A stretch of DNA of 64,000 bases from assembly GCA_002375495.1 (NCBI GenBank), contig DFLU01000010.1:609779-673778 (forward strand), in the 5' to 3' direction. The notes below the pieces were generated by a model. That model saw only the letters and a list, made by a program, of their open reading frames with translations, made no database searches and was not told the origin of the DNA. The translations under genes and the position numbers were made by a program. This document shows, piece by piece, positions 1 to 8,723 of this stretch (the stretch's first letter is position 1; each line of letters begins with the position of its first letter). Source of the DNA: Flavobacteriaceae bacterium UBA3611 (lineage in GTDB: Bacteria; Bacteroidota; Bacteroidia; Flavobacteriales; Flavobacteriaceae).

Positions 1-597
1 ATCCTTGTTATCGATATAGAAATCGAGCAACGAATTGATACTTTTCATCGCCCGTTTTTCAATTAAAATCACGCCAGAACCTCCATACCCATTCAATGGC
101 TTGAGAATCATCCGATCTGGACCTTCCTTGATGGTTTTCTTTAAATATTCTTTGTTTTTTGTAACGTGGGTCCTTGGGATAAACTCGTTGTTTTCATCTT
201 CAAAAACTGCTGTATACAACTTATTGTTTGCACGACGTATTCCGTCTAAATCATTTAAAATGAACACATCATCTTTTATACTGTCTAAAAAGTTAAGCAT
301 GATCATATCCAGCGGCGGATTGCTACGCAGTACAATTACATCAAAACCTGCCATGGGTAACATTTCATCATAGAATTCGGCTTTATTATGAAACGAAGTT
401 AGTTTGTTAGGTACTTTTTCCATCCGCTTGAGACAACGTGAAAATCCAAAAGCAACACTATCGCGTATCGTAAGGTTTGCAGGTGTTGTAATTGCAAGGC
501 CGTGGCCTCTTTTGGCAAATTCTTGAATCATCGCTAGGGTTGAATCATTTTCGGGATCCATTTCTTCCCAGGGGTACATTATAAAGCAAACGTTCAT
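1..597 (-). CDS. GshB-like ATP-grasp protein (C-terminus cut by the window edge)
   Basis: Reading leftward from an ATG at 597 there are 199 open codons and no stop before base 1, so the C-terminus lies outside the window. The N-terminus (MNVCFIMYPWEEMDPENDST) and the run KKTIKEGPDRMILKPLNGYG fit the glutathione synthetase/RimK group of ATP-grasp ligases: an N-terminal Rossmann-like domain, then the start of the ATP-grasp fold, with the Lys and Gly-rich loop (LKPLNGYGGSG) that contacts ATP. Family members join an amino acid or peptide to a carboxylate using ATP. True glutathione synthesis is uncertain, because a bacillithiol gene (bshA) lies 10 kb away and flavobacteria often carry GshB-like proteins of unproven substrate. 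Family is fairly sure; substrate unknown. Confidence 0.8.
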   Translation of the reverse strand, partial: MNVCFIMYPWEEMDPENDSTLAMIQEFAKRGHGLAITTPANLTIRDSVAFGFSRCLKRMEKVPNKLTSFHNKAEFYDEMLPMAGFDVIVLRSNPPLDMIMLNFLDSIKDDVFILNDLDGIRRANNKLYTAVFEDENNEFIPRTHVTKNKEYLKKTIKEGPDRMILKPLNGYGGSGVILIEKRAMKSINSLLDFYIDNKD

Positions 598-694
598 CGC
601 ACTAATTTTGGTGATATCCAAAAATAGCATACTGAATGGCCACATCAAAGAAATTATAGATAAATATGGCAGTCAACTAAATAAGCTGAAAATG

Positions 695-1525
695 TTAGTT
701 CTCAAATATTCTGAAATTGTCAAAACCGAATACATCATCTTGTCCGTTCTGCTCAAATTGTAAAATTAGCTGAACCGTAGTAGTCCCTCCAGGAATAGGC
801 ACTACCACGCTACCATCATCTGACTGATCTCCTGTGGTCGGATTGATAAACTGCACCTGTGTTTGGGGAATGCCGTCTATCACAAGTTGATAATAGGCGT
901 TATCGCCTGTATCCAATCGAAAGTATTCCCAATCGAATGCTACGGTGGCACCTCCAAATGCTGAGGAAACATCGATACTATTAAAGGTGATAGTTGCCAA
1001 TCCCGTGGTGCCATTCCCCTCATCATCAAGGTCTCTAATTCCAAGAAAATTATTGGTAAGCGTGGTTAAGTTGCTAAAAATACTGTTTGAAGCATCCGTA
1101 ATTCCGAAGAACCCATCAATGCCGTTATCAAAGAAAGCAACATCAGAAGTATATCCCCATGTAGTGTTTAGATCGAAATTTTGTGCGAATCCGCCAAAGG
1201 TAATTTCATTTAAACAATGTATATTTTCCCAAGCCGTTCCATTCCAAATCTGTAGACAATTGCTTGCCCCGTAAAAGATGAGCAACCCCCTGTCTGTAGT
1301 TGCGTTGGGTGTAATCGTGTTTCTATTTGCTATTGTTGGCACACGTGGTAGCAACATTCCTTTATAGCTTATCCCGCCATCAGCAGTTGCGCTTATGTCT
1401 AAGGCCGATGATGGCGAAGGTGTAACAGTACCAATACCTACTTGGCAAAAGCCAATTTCCGAATAAACCAAAAGGGAGATTACGAAGAGAATCAAATATC
1501 TATGTTCCATGTTTATAAAAAACAT
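695..1525 (-). CDS. secreted protein with N-terminal GIGT..P..ALDI repeat-type motif
   Basis: A 276-residue predicted exported protein. A hydrophobic signal segment (LILFVISLLVYSEIGFCQ) precedes VGIGTVTPSPSSALDI, a motif seen at the start of many Bacteroidota surface and tail-fibre-like proteins. A short segment with a Trp-rich turn (LQIWNGTAWENIHC) follows, then a C-terminal half of about 160 residues that looks like an all-beta jelly-roll (FDWEYFRLDTGDNAYYQLVIDG). No T9SS sorting tail is visible. Two starts are possible, ATG at 1525 or at 1510; the second gives MEHRYLILF, a normal signal peptide. Both start codons lie in the arms of a perfect hairpin (1507-1527). Function unknown; a cell-surface carbohydrate-binding role is only a guess. 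Confidence 0.75.
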   Translation of the reverse strand: MFFINMEHRYLILFVISLLVYSEIGFCQVGIGTVTPSPSSALDISATADGGISYKGMLLPRVPTIANRNTITPNATTDRGLLIFYGASNCLQIWNGTAWENIHCLNEITFGGFAQNFDLNTTWGYTSDVAFFDNGIDGFFGITDASNSIFSNLTTLTNNFLGIRDLDDEGNGTTGLATITFNSIDVSSAFGGATVAFDWEYFRLDTGDNAYYQLVIDGIPQTQVQFINPTTGDQSDDGSVVVPIPGGTTTVQLILQFEQNGQDDVFGFDNFRIFEN

Positions 1526-1648
1526 GGGGAGTTGAAATGCACCTCATATGCAATATTAAAAGTACAAAACACAGTCAAAAAAACAGAAACAACCGACTTA
1601 AATTCAAGGAATTAACCCTCGAAATTCATGAATTGACAGGAGTAATTA

Positions 1649-2962
1649 TTATGCTTTTACTTCAGGATGGTAGTCGTCATCCCAATCTTTCACATGCGGT
1701 TCGCCAAGTTTGCCTTGCGATTTGGCCACCATCATCGATACGGCACCGTCACCTGTAACATTCACAACCGTTCTACACATATCTAGTGGTCTATCTACAG
1801 CAAAAATTAGTGCCAGGCCAGCCTCTGGAATACCGGCTTGTGCCAGTACAATAACGAGCATCACCATTCCTGCGCCTGGAACTGCAGCAGAACCGATAGA
1901 CGCGAGCGTCGCGGTGGCAATAATTCCCAATTGCGTAGAAAGCGATAAATCCATTCCAAATGCTTGTGCAATAAATACGGCTGCCACGGCTTGGTAAAGA
2001 CTTGTACCATCCATATTTATAGTTGCACCGATAGGCAATACAAAACTTGTAACTTCCTTTTTAACGCCTATGTGTTCTTCAACACGTTCCATGGTTACGG
2101 GTAGCGTTGCAGCACTACTACTTGTTGAAAATGCCAAAAGTTGTGCAGGCCCCATTCCATTTAAGAAAAAACGGGGTGATTTTTTGGTAAATATCCATAC
2201 CAGCATCAGGTAGACACCAATCATGAGTGCCAACCCTAAAACCACACAGAGCGCGTACATACCAAGCGCTGCAAAAAGGTCTGCGCTCGGTGCTTCCACC
2301 ACAAGAGCGGCCAAAAGGGCAAACACACCATAAGGTGCGGCAAGCATGATTAAATCGATCATTTTTAAAATGACTTCATTAAAGCCATCAATAAATCCTT
2401 TTACGGGAGCAGCTGTTTTTTCTGGGATTAAGATCATCCCTATTCCGAAGAAAATAGCAAAGAAAATGACTTGTAACATGTTTCTGTTGTCGGCAGAAGC
2501 ACCAATAATATTATCGGGTACAATGTCTACCAAAGCCTGTAACGGTCCGGCTTCCTTTTGCATCTTCGCCGCTTCCTGTCGCTTTTGTGCTTCTCCACCG
2601 TAGGCTTCAACCAGTTCATCGCGTGTGTCTTCACCGATCGTGGCACCTGGTTTCACTGCATTTACCACACCCAAACCTATTGTTACCGCAATGATGGTGG
2701 TCATTACATAGGTGATAATAGTTCGCAACCCCATTTTTGATAAGCTAGAGATATCTTTCAAATCTGATACTCCTTTGATTAATGATGCTAGGATAAGTGG
2801 TACAGCAATTAACTTTAGTGATTTGATAAAAATGGTTCCAAAAGGCTTAATCCAATCGGCTATGAAATCGTCACCCCATGAAAAATTGGTCATGATAAGG
2901 GCGAAAATTACCCCAAGTGCCATTCCTAATAAGATTTGCCAATGTAGTGCTAGTTTTTTCAT
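1649..2962 (-). CDS. dicarboxylate/amino acid:cation symporter (DAACS family)
   Basis: A 437-residue inner-membrane secondary transporter of the GltP/GltT/DctA family, which takes up glutamate, aspartate or C4-dicarboxylates with Na+ or H+. The length is normal. The N-terminus (KKLALHWQILLGMALGVIFA) is typical of TM1. The serine-rich re-entrant loop HP1 is present as AFSTSSSAATLPVT, the TM7 signature as GATINMDGTSLYQ, and the TM8 region contains FAVDRPLDMCRTVVNVTGD, whose Asp and Arg bind substrate. The acidic C-terminal tail is cytoplasmic. The gene stands between unrelated genes with no obvious operon partner. Substrate preference between glutamate/aspartate and dicarboxylates cannot be settled from sequence alone. 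Confidence 0.93.
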   Translation of the reverse strand: MKKLALHWQILLGMALGVIFALIMTNFSWGDDFIADWIKPFGTIFIKSLKLIAVPLILASLIKGVSDLKDISSLSKMGLRTIITYVMTTIIAVTIGLGVVNAVKPGATIGEDTRDELVEAYGGEAQKRQEAAKMQKEAGPLQALVDIVPDNIIGASADNRNMLQVIFFAIFFGIGMILIPEKTAAPVKGFIDGFNEVILKMIDLIMLAAPYGVFALLAALVVEAPSADLFAALGMYALCVVLGLALMIGVYLMLVWIFTKKSPRFFLNGMGPAQLLAFSTSSSAATLPVTMERVEEHIGVKKEVTSFVLPIGATINMDGTSLYQAVAAVFIAQAFGMDLSLSTQLGIIATATLASIGSAAVPGAGMVMLVIVLAQAGIPEAGLALIFAVDRPLDMCRTVVNVTGDGAVSMMVAKSQGKLGEPHVKDWDDDYHPEVKA

Positions 2963-3003
2963 ACGGTTGTTCGCGCAAAGCGAAATTTAATTATTTTTTG
3001 AAA

Positions 3004-4068
3004 TCACAATTTAGACAATTTATTCAGTAACCAAAAATCGGCTATAACAAGGGCTGCCATTGCCTCTACAATAGGTACCGCTCTCGGCACTACGCAAGGA
3101 TCATGTCTTCCTTTCCCCATCATTTCTACGATCTCCCCCTGACTATTTATGGTTTCTTGCGACTGGATAATGGTGGCTACGGGCTTAAAAGCCACATTAA
3201 AATAAATATCGGCTCCATTACTTATACCACCTTGTACGCCGCCACTATGATTGGTTTGTGTGCTTCCATCCGGATTAAAACGATCGTTATGTTCGCTGCC
3301 ACGTAACTTCGTACCTTGAAATCCACTCCCATATTCAAATCCTTTTACCGCATTGATAGACAGCATGGCCTTCCCCAACTGAGCATGTAATTTATCGAAT
3401 ACCGGTTCTCCGAGTCCAATCGGCACTTGCTGTATCACACAGCTTATGGTACCGCCAATAGTATCACCTTGTTTTTTTATCGCTTTGATATGATTTTCCA
3501 TGGTAACTGCCATTTCTTTGTCTGCAGTCCGTACTGGGTTTTTTTCGATTTCAGAAAAATCTAAATCAGTGTATGGTTTGTCGAGCGAAAGTTCACCTAC
3601 GGAAGAAACATACGCGGTTATCTTAATATGGTTAAGCAATTGTTTTGCAATGGCTCCTGCCACTACCCTACACGCTGTTTCGCGAGCCGAGGAGCGACCC
3701 CCACCGCGATAATCCCGATGCCCATATTTCTTATCGAATGTAAAATCGGCATGAGACGGTCTATAGGTATCTTTTATATGCGAATAATCTTTCGACTTCT
3801 GGTCTGTGTTCTGAATCGTAAATCCGATAGGAGTTCCTGTAGTTTTACCTTCAAAAATTCCGGAGAGAAATTGTACCGAATCTGTTTCCTTACGTTGTGT
3901 TACAATTGCAGATTGGCCTGGTTTTCGGCGTTGCATTTCCGCAGTAATTGCATCAAAATCAATTTCTAAGCCTGCTGGACAACCATCGATAATCCCTCCG
4001 ATGGCAGGACCATGCGACTCCCCAAAGGTAGTCAGTTTAAAAAGGGTTCCGAAGGTATTTCCGGCCAT
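3004..4068 (-). CDS. aroC: chorismate synthase
   Basis: Last enzyme of the shikimate pathway: converts 5-enolpyruvylshikimate-3-phosphate to chorismate using reduced FMN. I place the start at the ATG at 4068, giving MAGNTFGTLFKLTTFGESHG; upstream in-frame codons add 11 residues absent from the family. That leaves 354 residues, the usual length. Signature motifs are clear: TTFGESHGPAIGGIIDG near the N-terminus, GHRDYRGGGRSSARETA around residues 120-137, and the C-terminal RHDPCVVPRAVPIVEAM with the flavin-site Arg and His. Another shikimate gene, aroB, lies about 42 kb away, so the pathway genes are dispersed. Confidence 0.97.
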   Translation of the reverse strand: MAGNTFGTLFKLTTFGESHGPAIGGIIDGCPAGLEIDFDAITAEMQRRKPGQSAIVTQRKETDSVQFLSGIFEGKTTGTPIGFTIQNTDQKSKDYSHIKDTYRPSHADFTFDKKYGHRDYRGGGRSSARETACRVVAGAIAKQLLNHIKITAYVSSVGELSLDKPYTDLDFSEIEKNPVRTADKEMAVTMENHIKAIKKQGDTIGGTISCVIQQVPIGLGEPVFDKLHAQLGKAMLSINAVKGFEYGSGFQGTKLRGSEHNDRFNPDGSTQTNHSGGVQGGISNGADIYFNVAFKPVATIIQSQETINSQGEIVEMMGKGRHDPCVVPRAVPIVEAMAALVIADFWLLNKLSKL

Positions 4069-4234
4069 AGTTCGGTTTTCAACAAATGTAAATCTTTCCA
4101 ACCGAACCTAAAAATAAAGATATCGTTATCAACAAGGTTTTAAACAACGTATAATTTTGGTTAAATAACGATAACATTCACATAATGTACAACGGAAATA
4201 AACGATTCAACTTTGCATTTTAAAAGTAGACCTA

Positions 4235-5071
4235 TTGAAACGAAAAGTAGACATTGTGGTAGTATCAGACCTTCATTTGGGCACCTACGGTTGCCATGCT
4301 AAAGAGGTCTTGCATTATCTGAATTCTGTTAAGCCCAAAAAACTGATACTGAATGGCGATATTATTGATATATGGCAATTTAGAAAACGGTATTTCCCCA
4401 AAGCGCATCTTCAGGTAATTAAAAAAATATTGGCGCTTGCAACAAAGGGCACTCAAGTCTACTATATCACGGGAAACCACGATGAAAAAATGAGGCGATT
4501 TAGTGAAACCAAGATGGGGAATATTCAAATTCTAGATAAACTAGTGCTCAACTTAGATGGTAAAAAAGCGTGGTTTTTTCATGGAGATGTCTTTGATGCC
4601 TCGATTCAGCATGCCAAATGGATTGCAAAGCTAGGTGGATGGGGCTACGACATATTGATATTACTCAATCGGTTTATCAATTTAGTGTTGAATTTCTTCG
4701 GAAAAGAAAAGTACTCACTTTCTAAAAAAATAAAAAGCTCGGTAAAAAGCGCCGTAAAGTTTATCTCAGATTTTGAAACCACAGCCTCTGAATTGGCCAT
4801 TGAAAATGGCTATCACTATGTAGTGTGCGGACATATTCACGAGCCCGCTATGCGAAGTGTTGCTAATCAAAAAGGGAAATGTGTGTATCTAAATAGTGGC
4901 GATTGGATTGAAAATTTAACTGCGTTAGAATATCATAACGAGAGTTGGCGACTGTATCAATACAACCCAGAAAAGTTTACGCTTAATAGCATGATGAAAG
5001 CTGAACAATCTGATAAAAAGTCGACGACCGAAGTGCTTTCTGCATTCCAACAATTACTAAAGCTTAGTTAG
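4235..5071 (+). CDS. UDP-2,3-diacylglucosamine diphosphatase-like metallophosphoesterase (LpxH type)
   Basis: A 278-residue calcineurin-like phosphoesterase. All metal-binding motifs are present: SDLHLG near residue 11, NGDIIDIWQ near 40, TGNHDE near 78, FHGDVFD near 113 and CGHIHEP near 197. The arrangement and the WQFRKRYFP segment match bacterial LpxH-like proteins, which remove UMP from UDP-2,3-diacylglucosamine in lipid A synthesis; other lipid A genes lie at 28-33 kb. The start must be TTG at 4235: an in-frame TAA sits at 4199-4201 with no ATG between, and the next Met codons fall inside the fold. The 3' end overlaps the convergent dehydrogenase gene by 8 bases. A broader phosphoesterase role is possible. 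Confidence 0.85.
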   Translation: MKRKVDIVVVSDLHLGTYGCHAKEVLHYLNSVKPKKLILNGDIIDIWQFRKRYFPKAHLQVIKKILALATKGTQVYYITGNHDEKMRRFSETKMGNIQILDKLVLNLDGKKAWFFHGDVFDASIQHAKWIAKLGGWGYDILILLNRFINLVLNFFGKEKYSLSKKIKSSVKSAVKFISDFETTASELAIENGYHYVVCGHIHEPAMRSVANQKGKCVYLNSGDWIENLTALEYHNESWRLYQYNPEKFTLNSMMKAEQSDKKSTTEVLSAFQQLLKLS

Positions 5072-7970
5072 CTTTTAGTGCACGTGCCAAAATGCTAACC
5101 GGGTGAAGGGCATTACGGTTTGTGCCGTCGCTAATTTGATGCCTACAACTGGTCCCATTCGCAGCAATAAGTACCGTTTCAGGTGTTTTTCGAATACTGG
5201 GAAACAACTTCAACTCCCCTATCTTCATGCTCACTTCAAAGTGTTCTTTTTCATAGCCGAAACTCCCTGCCATGCCACAACATCCCGAAGGAATTAGGGT
5301 AGGCGTATAATTTTTTGGGATGTTCAGTATATCGAAGGTCACCTTTTGGTTGCTCAGTGCCTTCTGATGGCAATGCACATGGATTTTCACCTTTTTGGCT
5401 TCCACTGTAAACTGATCAGATGTAATATTTCCTTTTTGAAACTCTGAAGCTAAAAATTCTTCTATCAAAAAGGTGTTAGCTGCAATCTGTTTTGCAGCAA
5501 TAGTATCCTCTGCTAAGCGCAGATATTCATCCCGAAAACCTAGAATAGCCGAAGGTTCAATACCGATTAAGGGACACTTAGCGGTTACCTTTTCCTTTAA
5601 GTATGAAATATTAGTATCAATTTCAATTTTGGCTTCGTCTAAAAAACCTTTAGACAACATGGCCCTGGCGCTATCTAGCGAATCTATGACCTTTACCTGA
5701 TACCCTAAAGCAGTAAGTAATGTATATGCATCAGTTGCGATTTCGGCCTCCAGATAATTACTAAATTCATCAATAAACAATAAAACAATATTTTCTGTAT
5801 CAATCTGATTTTTAACTGTTTTATATTCTTTACTAAAACTTTTGCTTGAAATTTTGGGCACTGTTCTTTTTTCTGAAATATTACCCCTTTTCTTAATATA
5901 TTTTGAGGTGATGCTATTCTGAAACATAAAGTTGACCAATTTCGGAAAACAAGAACCTAACTTATTGTAGTGTGTACTTTTAGCAACGAGCAGGTCAGCT
6001 TTACTGGCTTTGTGGGTCTTTCGGTATTGGTAGAGAAATTCAGATTTTGCAGTGGCCATATCAACATTGCTTGGGCATTCGCTGGCACAGGCTTTACAAC
6101 CGATGCACAAATCGAATACTTCTTTGAGCGCTTCAGAATCGAATTTATTATTTCTGTCATTTTGGGTAAGGACTTCACGCAGCATGTTGGCTCTTGCCCT
6201 GGTGGTGTCTTTTTCATTTTTAGTAGCCTGATAGCTCGGGCACATCATTCCGCCAGCATGCTCAGACTTCCGACAGTCGCCACTACCATTACATTTCTCT
6301 GCCAATCGTACGATGCCTTTCGAATCGTCAAAACTTAGCTTGGTAGATATCTCCTGTTCCTGATAATCGGTGCGAAGGCTTTTATCCATAGGCCATGCAT
6401 TAGTGATTTTGCCGGGATTAAAGATGTTGTTTGGGTCGAAACATTTTTTAATCCGTCGTAACAGTTCAAAATTCTCGGTACCGATCTGCATTTCTAGAAA
6501 CTCGGCACGCACAATGCCATCACCATGTTCTCCAGAGAAGGAGCCGCGGTACTTTTTAGTGAGTTGTGCAACGTCAGTTGTGATATTGCGGAATAATTCA
6601 ACTCCCTCATCCGATTTTAAGTTAAGTATGGGACGGAGGTGTAGCTCTCCCGCTCCCGCGTGGGCATAATAGACCGCTTTTTGGTCGTATTTTTCCATGA
6701 TGGTCGAAAACTCCCTGATATAACTAGGAAGATCTGGTAAGGCAACGGCAGTATCCTCTATGCACGCCACGGCTTTCTGGTCGCCTACCATGTTCCCCAA
6801 CAGTCCGAGTCCGGCTTTCCGTAACTCCATAGCCATATCAATTTTTTTTCCCGTTAGGACTGGTGCGGCATAACTTTGTGCCGTATCATTTAACGTTGCC
6901 TGCAGCGCTGCTATCTGTGGCAGCAACGCAGCAGCAGTATCTGCCCTTAATTCTAACAACAAGAGTGCTTTTGGCGCTCCTTCAACAAAAAAGCGATACG
7001 GCTCAAATTTTTTGTTGTGCTTGGTACAATCTAAAATCACATCATCCATCATTTCACAAGTAAACAAGGGATGTTGCATGACGTGGTTTACATCGTCTAG
7101 GCATGCTTCAATCGTGTGGTAATGTGCGACAACGATCGCACGCTCTCTTGGAGGAAGCACGTCTAATTGTAAGGTAATTTCCGTAGTAAACGCAAGGGTT
7201 CCCTCACTTCCGCAGAGCAAGTTACAAAGGTTCAGAGGCGTTTCAGTGGTCCCAAAAACTTCTGTATCGAGTAGCGCATCAACTGCATAACCCGTGTTTC
7301 TTCTATGAATTTCAGGTTTCGGGAATTGCGCCTGAATCTCGGCTTGGGTCGTTTCCGAAGAAAGTTCACTGTAAAGCATTGTATAAATAGCACCCTCTAA
7401 AGTTTCCGTAGCACATTTTTGCTTCAAAGTTGCTTCAGAAATGGCAGAAAATGATACTTCTTCACCATTGGAAAGCACCGTTTTAAGCGCTAACACTTTG
7501 TCACGAGTAACACCATATTTGATCGACGTCGTTCCACTGCTATTGTTACCCACCATGCCGCCAATCATACAACGATTGCTGGTAGAGGTGTTCGGACCGA
7601 AAAACAGGCCATAAGGCTCTAAAAATGTGTTCAATTCGTCTCGCACTACTCCGGGCTGTACCTTTACGGTTCTAGCTTTTTCATCTACTGAAATAATCTG
7701 TGTAAAGTGTTTTGAAACATCAACCACGATACCGTCTCCGACACACTGTCCTGCCAGCGAAGTGCCTGCCGTTCTAGGTATGAGAGAAGTACCTTCGTCT
7801 GCAGCAAATTTGACAAGTTTTTTAATATCGTTTACCGTTTTAGGAAAAGCAACGGCCAAAGGAGTTTTTCGATAAACAGAAGCATCGGTAGCATAGAGCG
7901 CCTTGTGTAGCCTATCGAAATGTAAGGCACCGTCTAATTGTGCAGCCAACTGTTGTAAACGTTCGTCCAT
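5064..7970 (-). CDS. FAD-linked oxidase fused to Fe-S (GlpC-like) domain; D-2-hydroxyacid dehydrogenase
   Basis: About 968 residues from the ATG at 7970 (MDERLQQLAAQLDG); a longer reading adds 17 unlikely residues. The first 450 residues form a FAD-binding PCMH/GlcD module (PRTAGTSLAGQCVGDG, GGMVGNNSSGTTS, GEHGDGIVRAEFL). Next come two 4Fe-4S motifs (CNGSGDCRKSEHAGGMMCP and CIGCKACASECP). A C-terminal GlpC-like CCG region follows (HCHQKALSN, PSGCCGMAGSFGYE). The layout matches D-2-hydroxyglutarate or D-lactate dehydrogenases of the YdiJ/Dld-II type, which oxidise a D-2-hydroxyacid and pass electrons through Fe-S clusters to the quinone pool. The substrate cannot be fixed from sequence. No partner subunit is needed because all modules are in one chain. 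Confidence 0.92.
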   Translation of the reverse strand: MDERLQQLAAQLDGALHFDRLHKALYATDASVYRKTPLAVAFPKTVNDIKKLVKFAADEGTSLIPRTAGTSLAGQCVGDGIVVDVSKHFTQIISVDEKARTVKVQPGVVRDELNTFLEPYGLFFGPNTSTSNRCMIGGMVGNNSSGTTSIKYGVTRDKVLALKTVLSNGEEVSFSAISEATLKQKCATETLEGAIYTMLYSELSSETTQAEIQAQFPKPEIHRRNTGYAVDALLDTEVFGTTETPLNLCNLLCGSEGTLAFTTEITLQLDVLPPRERAIVVAHYHTIEACLDDVNHVMQHPLFTCEMMDDVILDCTKHNKKFEPYRFFVEGAPKALLLLELRADTAAALLPQIAALQATLNDTAQSYAAPVLTGKKIDMAMELRKAGLGLLGNMVGDQKAVACIEDTAVALPDLPSYIREFSTIMEKYDQKAVYYAHAGAGELHLRPILNLKSDEGVELFRNITTDVAQLTKKYRGSFSGEHGDGIVRAEFLEMQIGTENFELLRRIKKCFDPNNIFNPGKITNAWPMDKSLRTDYQEQEISTKLSFDDSKGIVRLAEKCNGSGDCRKSEHAGGMMCPSYQATKNEKDTTRARANMLREVLTQNDRNNKFDSEALKEVFDLCIGCKACASECPSNVDMATAKSEFLYQYRKTHKASKADLLVAKSTHYNKLGSCFPKLVNFMFQNSITSKYIKKRGNISEKRTVPKISSKSFSKEYKTVKNQIDTENIVLLFIDEFSNYLEAEIATDAYTLLTALGYQVKVIDSLDSARAMLSKGFLDEAKIEIDTNISYLKEKVTAKCPLIGIEPSAILGFRDEYLRLAEDTIAAKQIAANTFLIEEFLASEFQKGNITSDQFTVEAKKVKIHVHCHQKALSNQKVTFDILNIPKNYTPTLIPSGCCGMAGSFGYEKEHFEVSMKIGELKLFPSIRKTPETVLIAANGTSCRHQISDGTNRNALHPVSILARALKAN

Positions 7971-8096
7971 GATATGTAAAAATAAGCTGTTGGAATGATT
8001 ACCACAATCTTTATGACGCAAAACACTAACATTCTATTAACTATTTTGAAGAAAAATAAAGCTTAGGTTTGTGGTATAACCCTAACAATTTATAGC

Positions 8097-8579
8097 ATGA
8101 AAAAACTAATTTTATGTAGTATCGCTTTGATCGGATTTGCAATTTCGGCCAACGCACAGGAAGAAAAAAATGCCATTGGACTTCGTTTGGGAGACAGTGA
8201 TGGATTTGGAACAGAAGTAAGCTACCAACGCTATTTGAACGAGAAAAATAGACTCGAGTTTGATCTTGGATGGCGGAGTTCTAATAACTTTGATGCTTTT
8301 AGACTCACTGGTTTGTATCAATGGGTGTGGAATATTGACGGCGGATTTAATTGGTACGTGGGTGCTGGTGGAGGAATTGCACAGGTAGATTTTGACAATG
8401 TACCCCCTGGATTCGACGATAGCGAGACGTATGTATATGCGGCAGGTGACATCGGGATAGAATACGATTTTGATTTCCCGCTATTACTTTCGCTCGATTT
8501 TAGACCTGAGTTTGGCTTTGGCGATGTGAATGATGATGTAGATTTCGATATTGCCCTTGGTGTTCGTTACCAGTTTTAA
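8097..8579 (+). CDS. small outer-membrane beta-barrel protein
   Basis: A 160-residue exported protein. Residues 1-20 are a signal peptide ending ISANAQ. The mature chain alternates polar and aromatic residues in strands (NAIGLRLGDSDGFGTEVSYQ, NRLEFDLGWRSSN, FRLTGLYQWVWNI, WYVGAGGGIAQ) and ends LGVRYQF, with a terminal Phe as in porin-like barrels recognised by BAM. The length fits an eight-stranded barrel of the OmpW/opacity-like group. A strong intrinsic terminator follows at 8602, so the gene is probably transcribed alone. No ligand or transport role can be assigned. Confidence 0.82.
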   Translation: MKKLILCSIALIGFAISANAQEEKNAIGLRLGDSDGFGTEVSYQRYLNEKNRLEFDLGWRSSNNFDAFRLTGLYQWVWNIDGGFNWYVGAGGGIAQVDFDNVPPGFDDSETYVYAAGDIGIEYDFDFPLLLSLDFRPEFGFGDVNDDVDFDIALGVRYQF

Positions 8580-8601
8580 GTTGAAATATTAAATTATACG
8601 G

Positions 8602-8631
8602 AGAGCGGTTCTTTTGAATCGCTCTTTTTTT
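8602..8631 (+). terminator. intrinsic terminator after the small barrel protein
   Basis: A 10-bp stem with one G-T pair and a TTTT loop is followed by seven T residues. It begins 22 bases after the stop codon of the outer-membrane protein gene. Confidence 0.85.
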
Positions 8632-8723
8632 ATGGGGTACAACACGGGAAAAAACAGGAAAAACCCTCTTTGTAATTTAAAATAAAAGCCTCATTTTTAA
8701 GGTGCTAACTAATTGCAGCAATC

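Noticed and set aside
4068..4101. Longer N-terminus for chorismate synthase
   Set aside because: The extra 11 residues are outside the family pattern, which begins at MAGNTFG.
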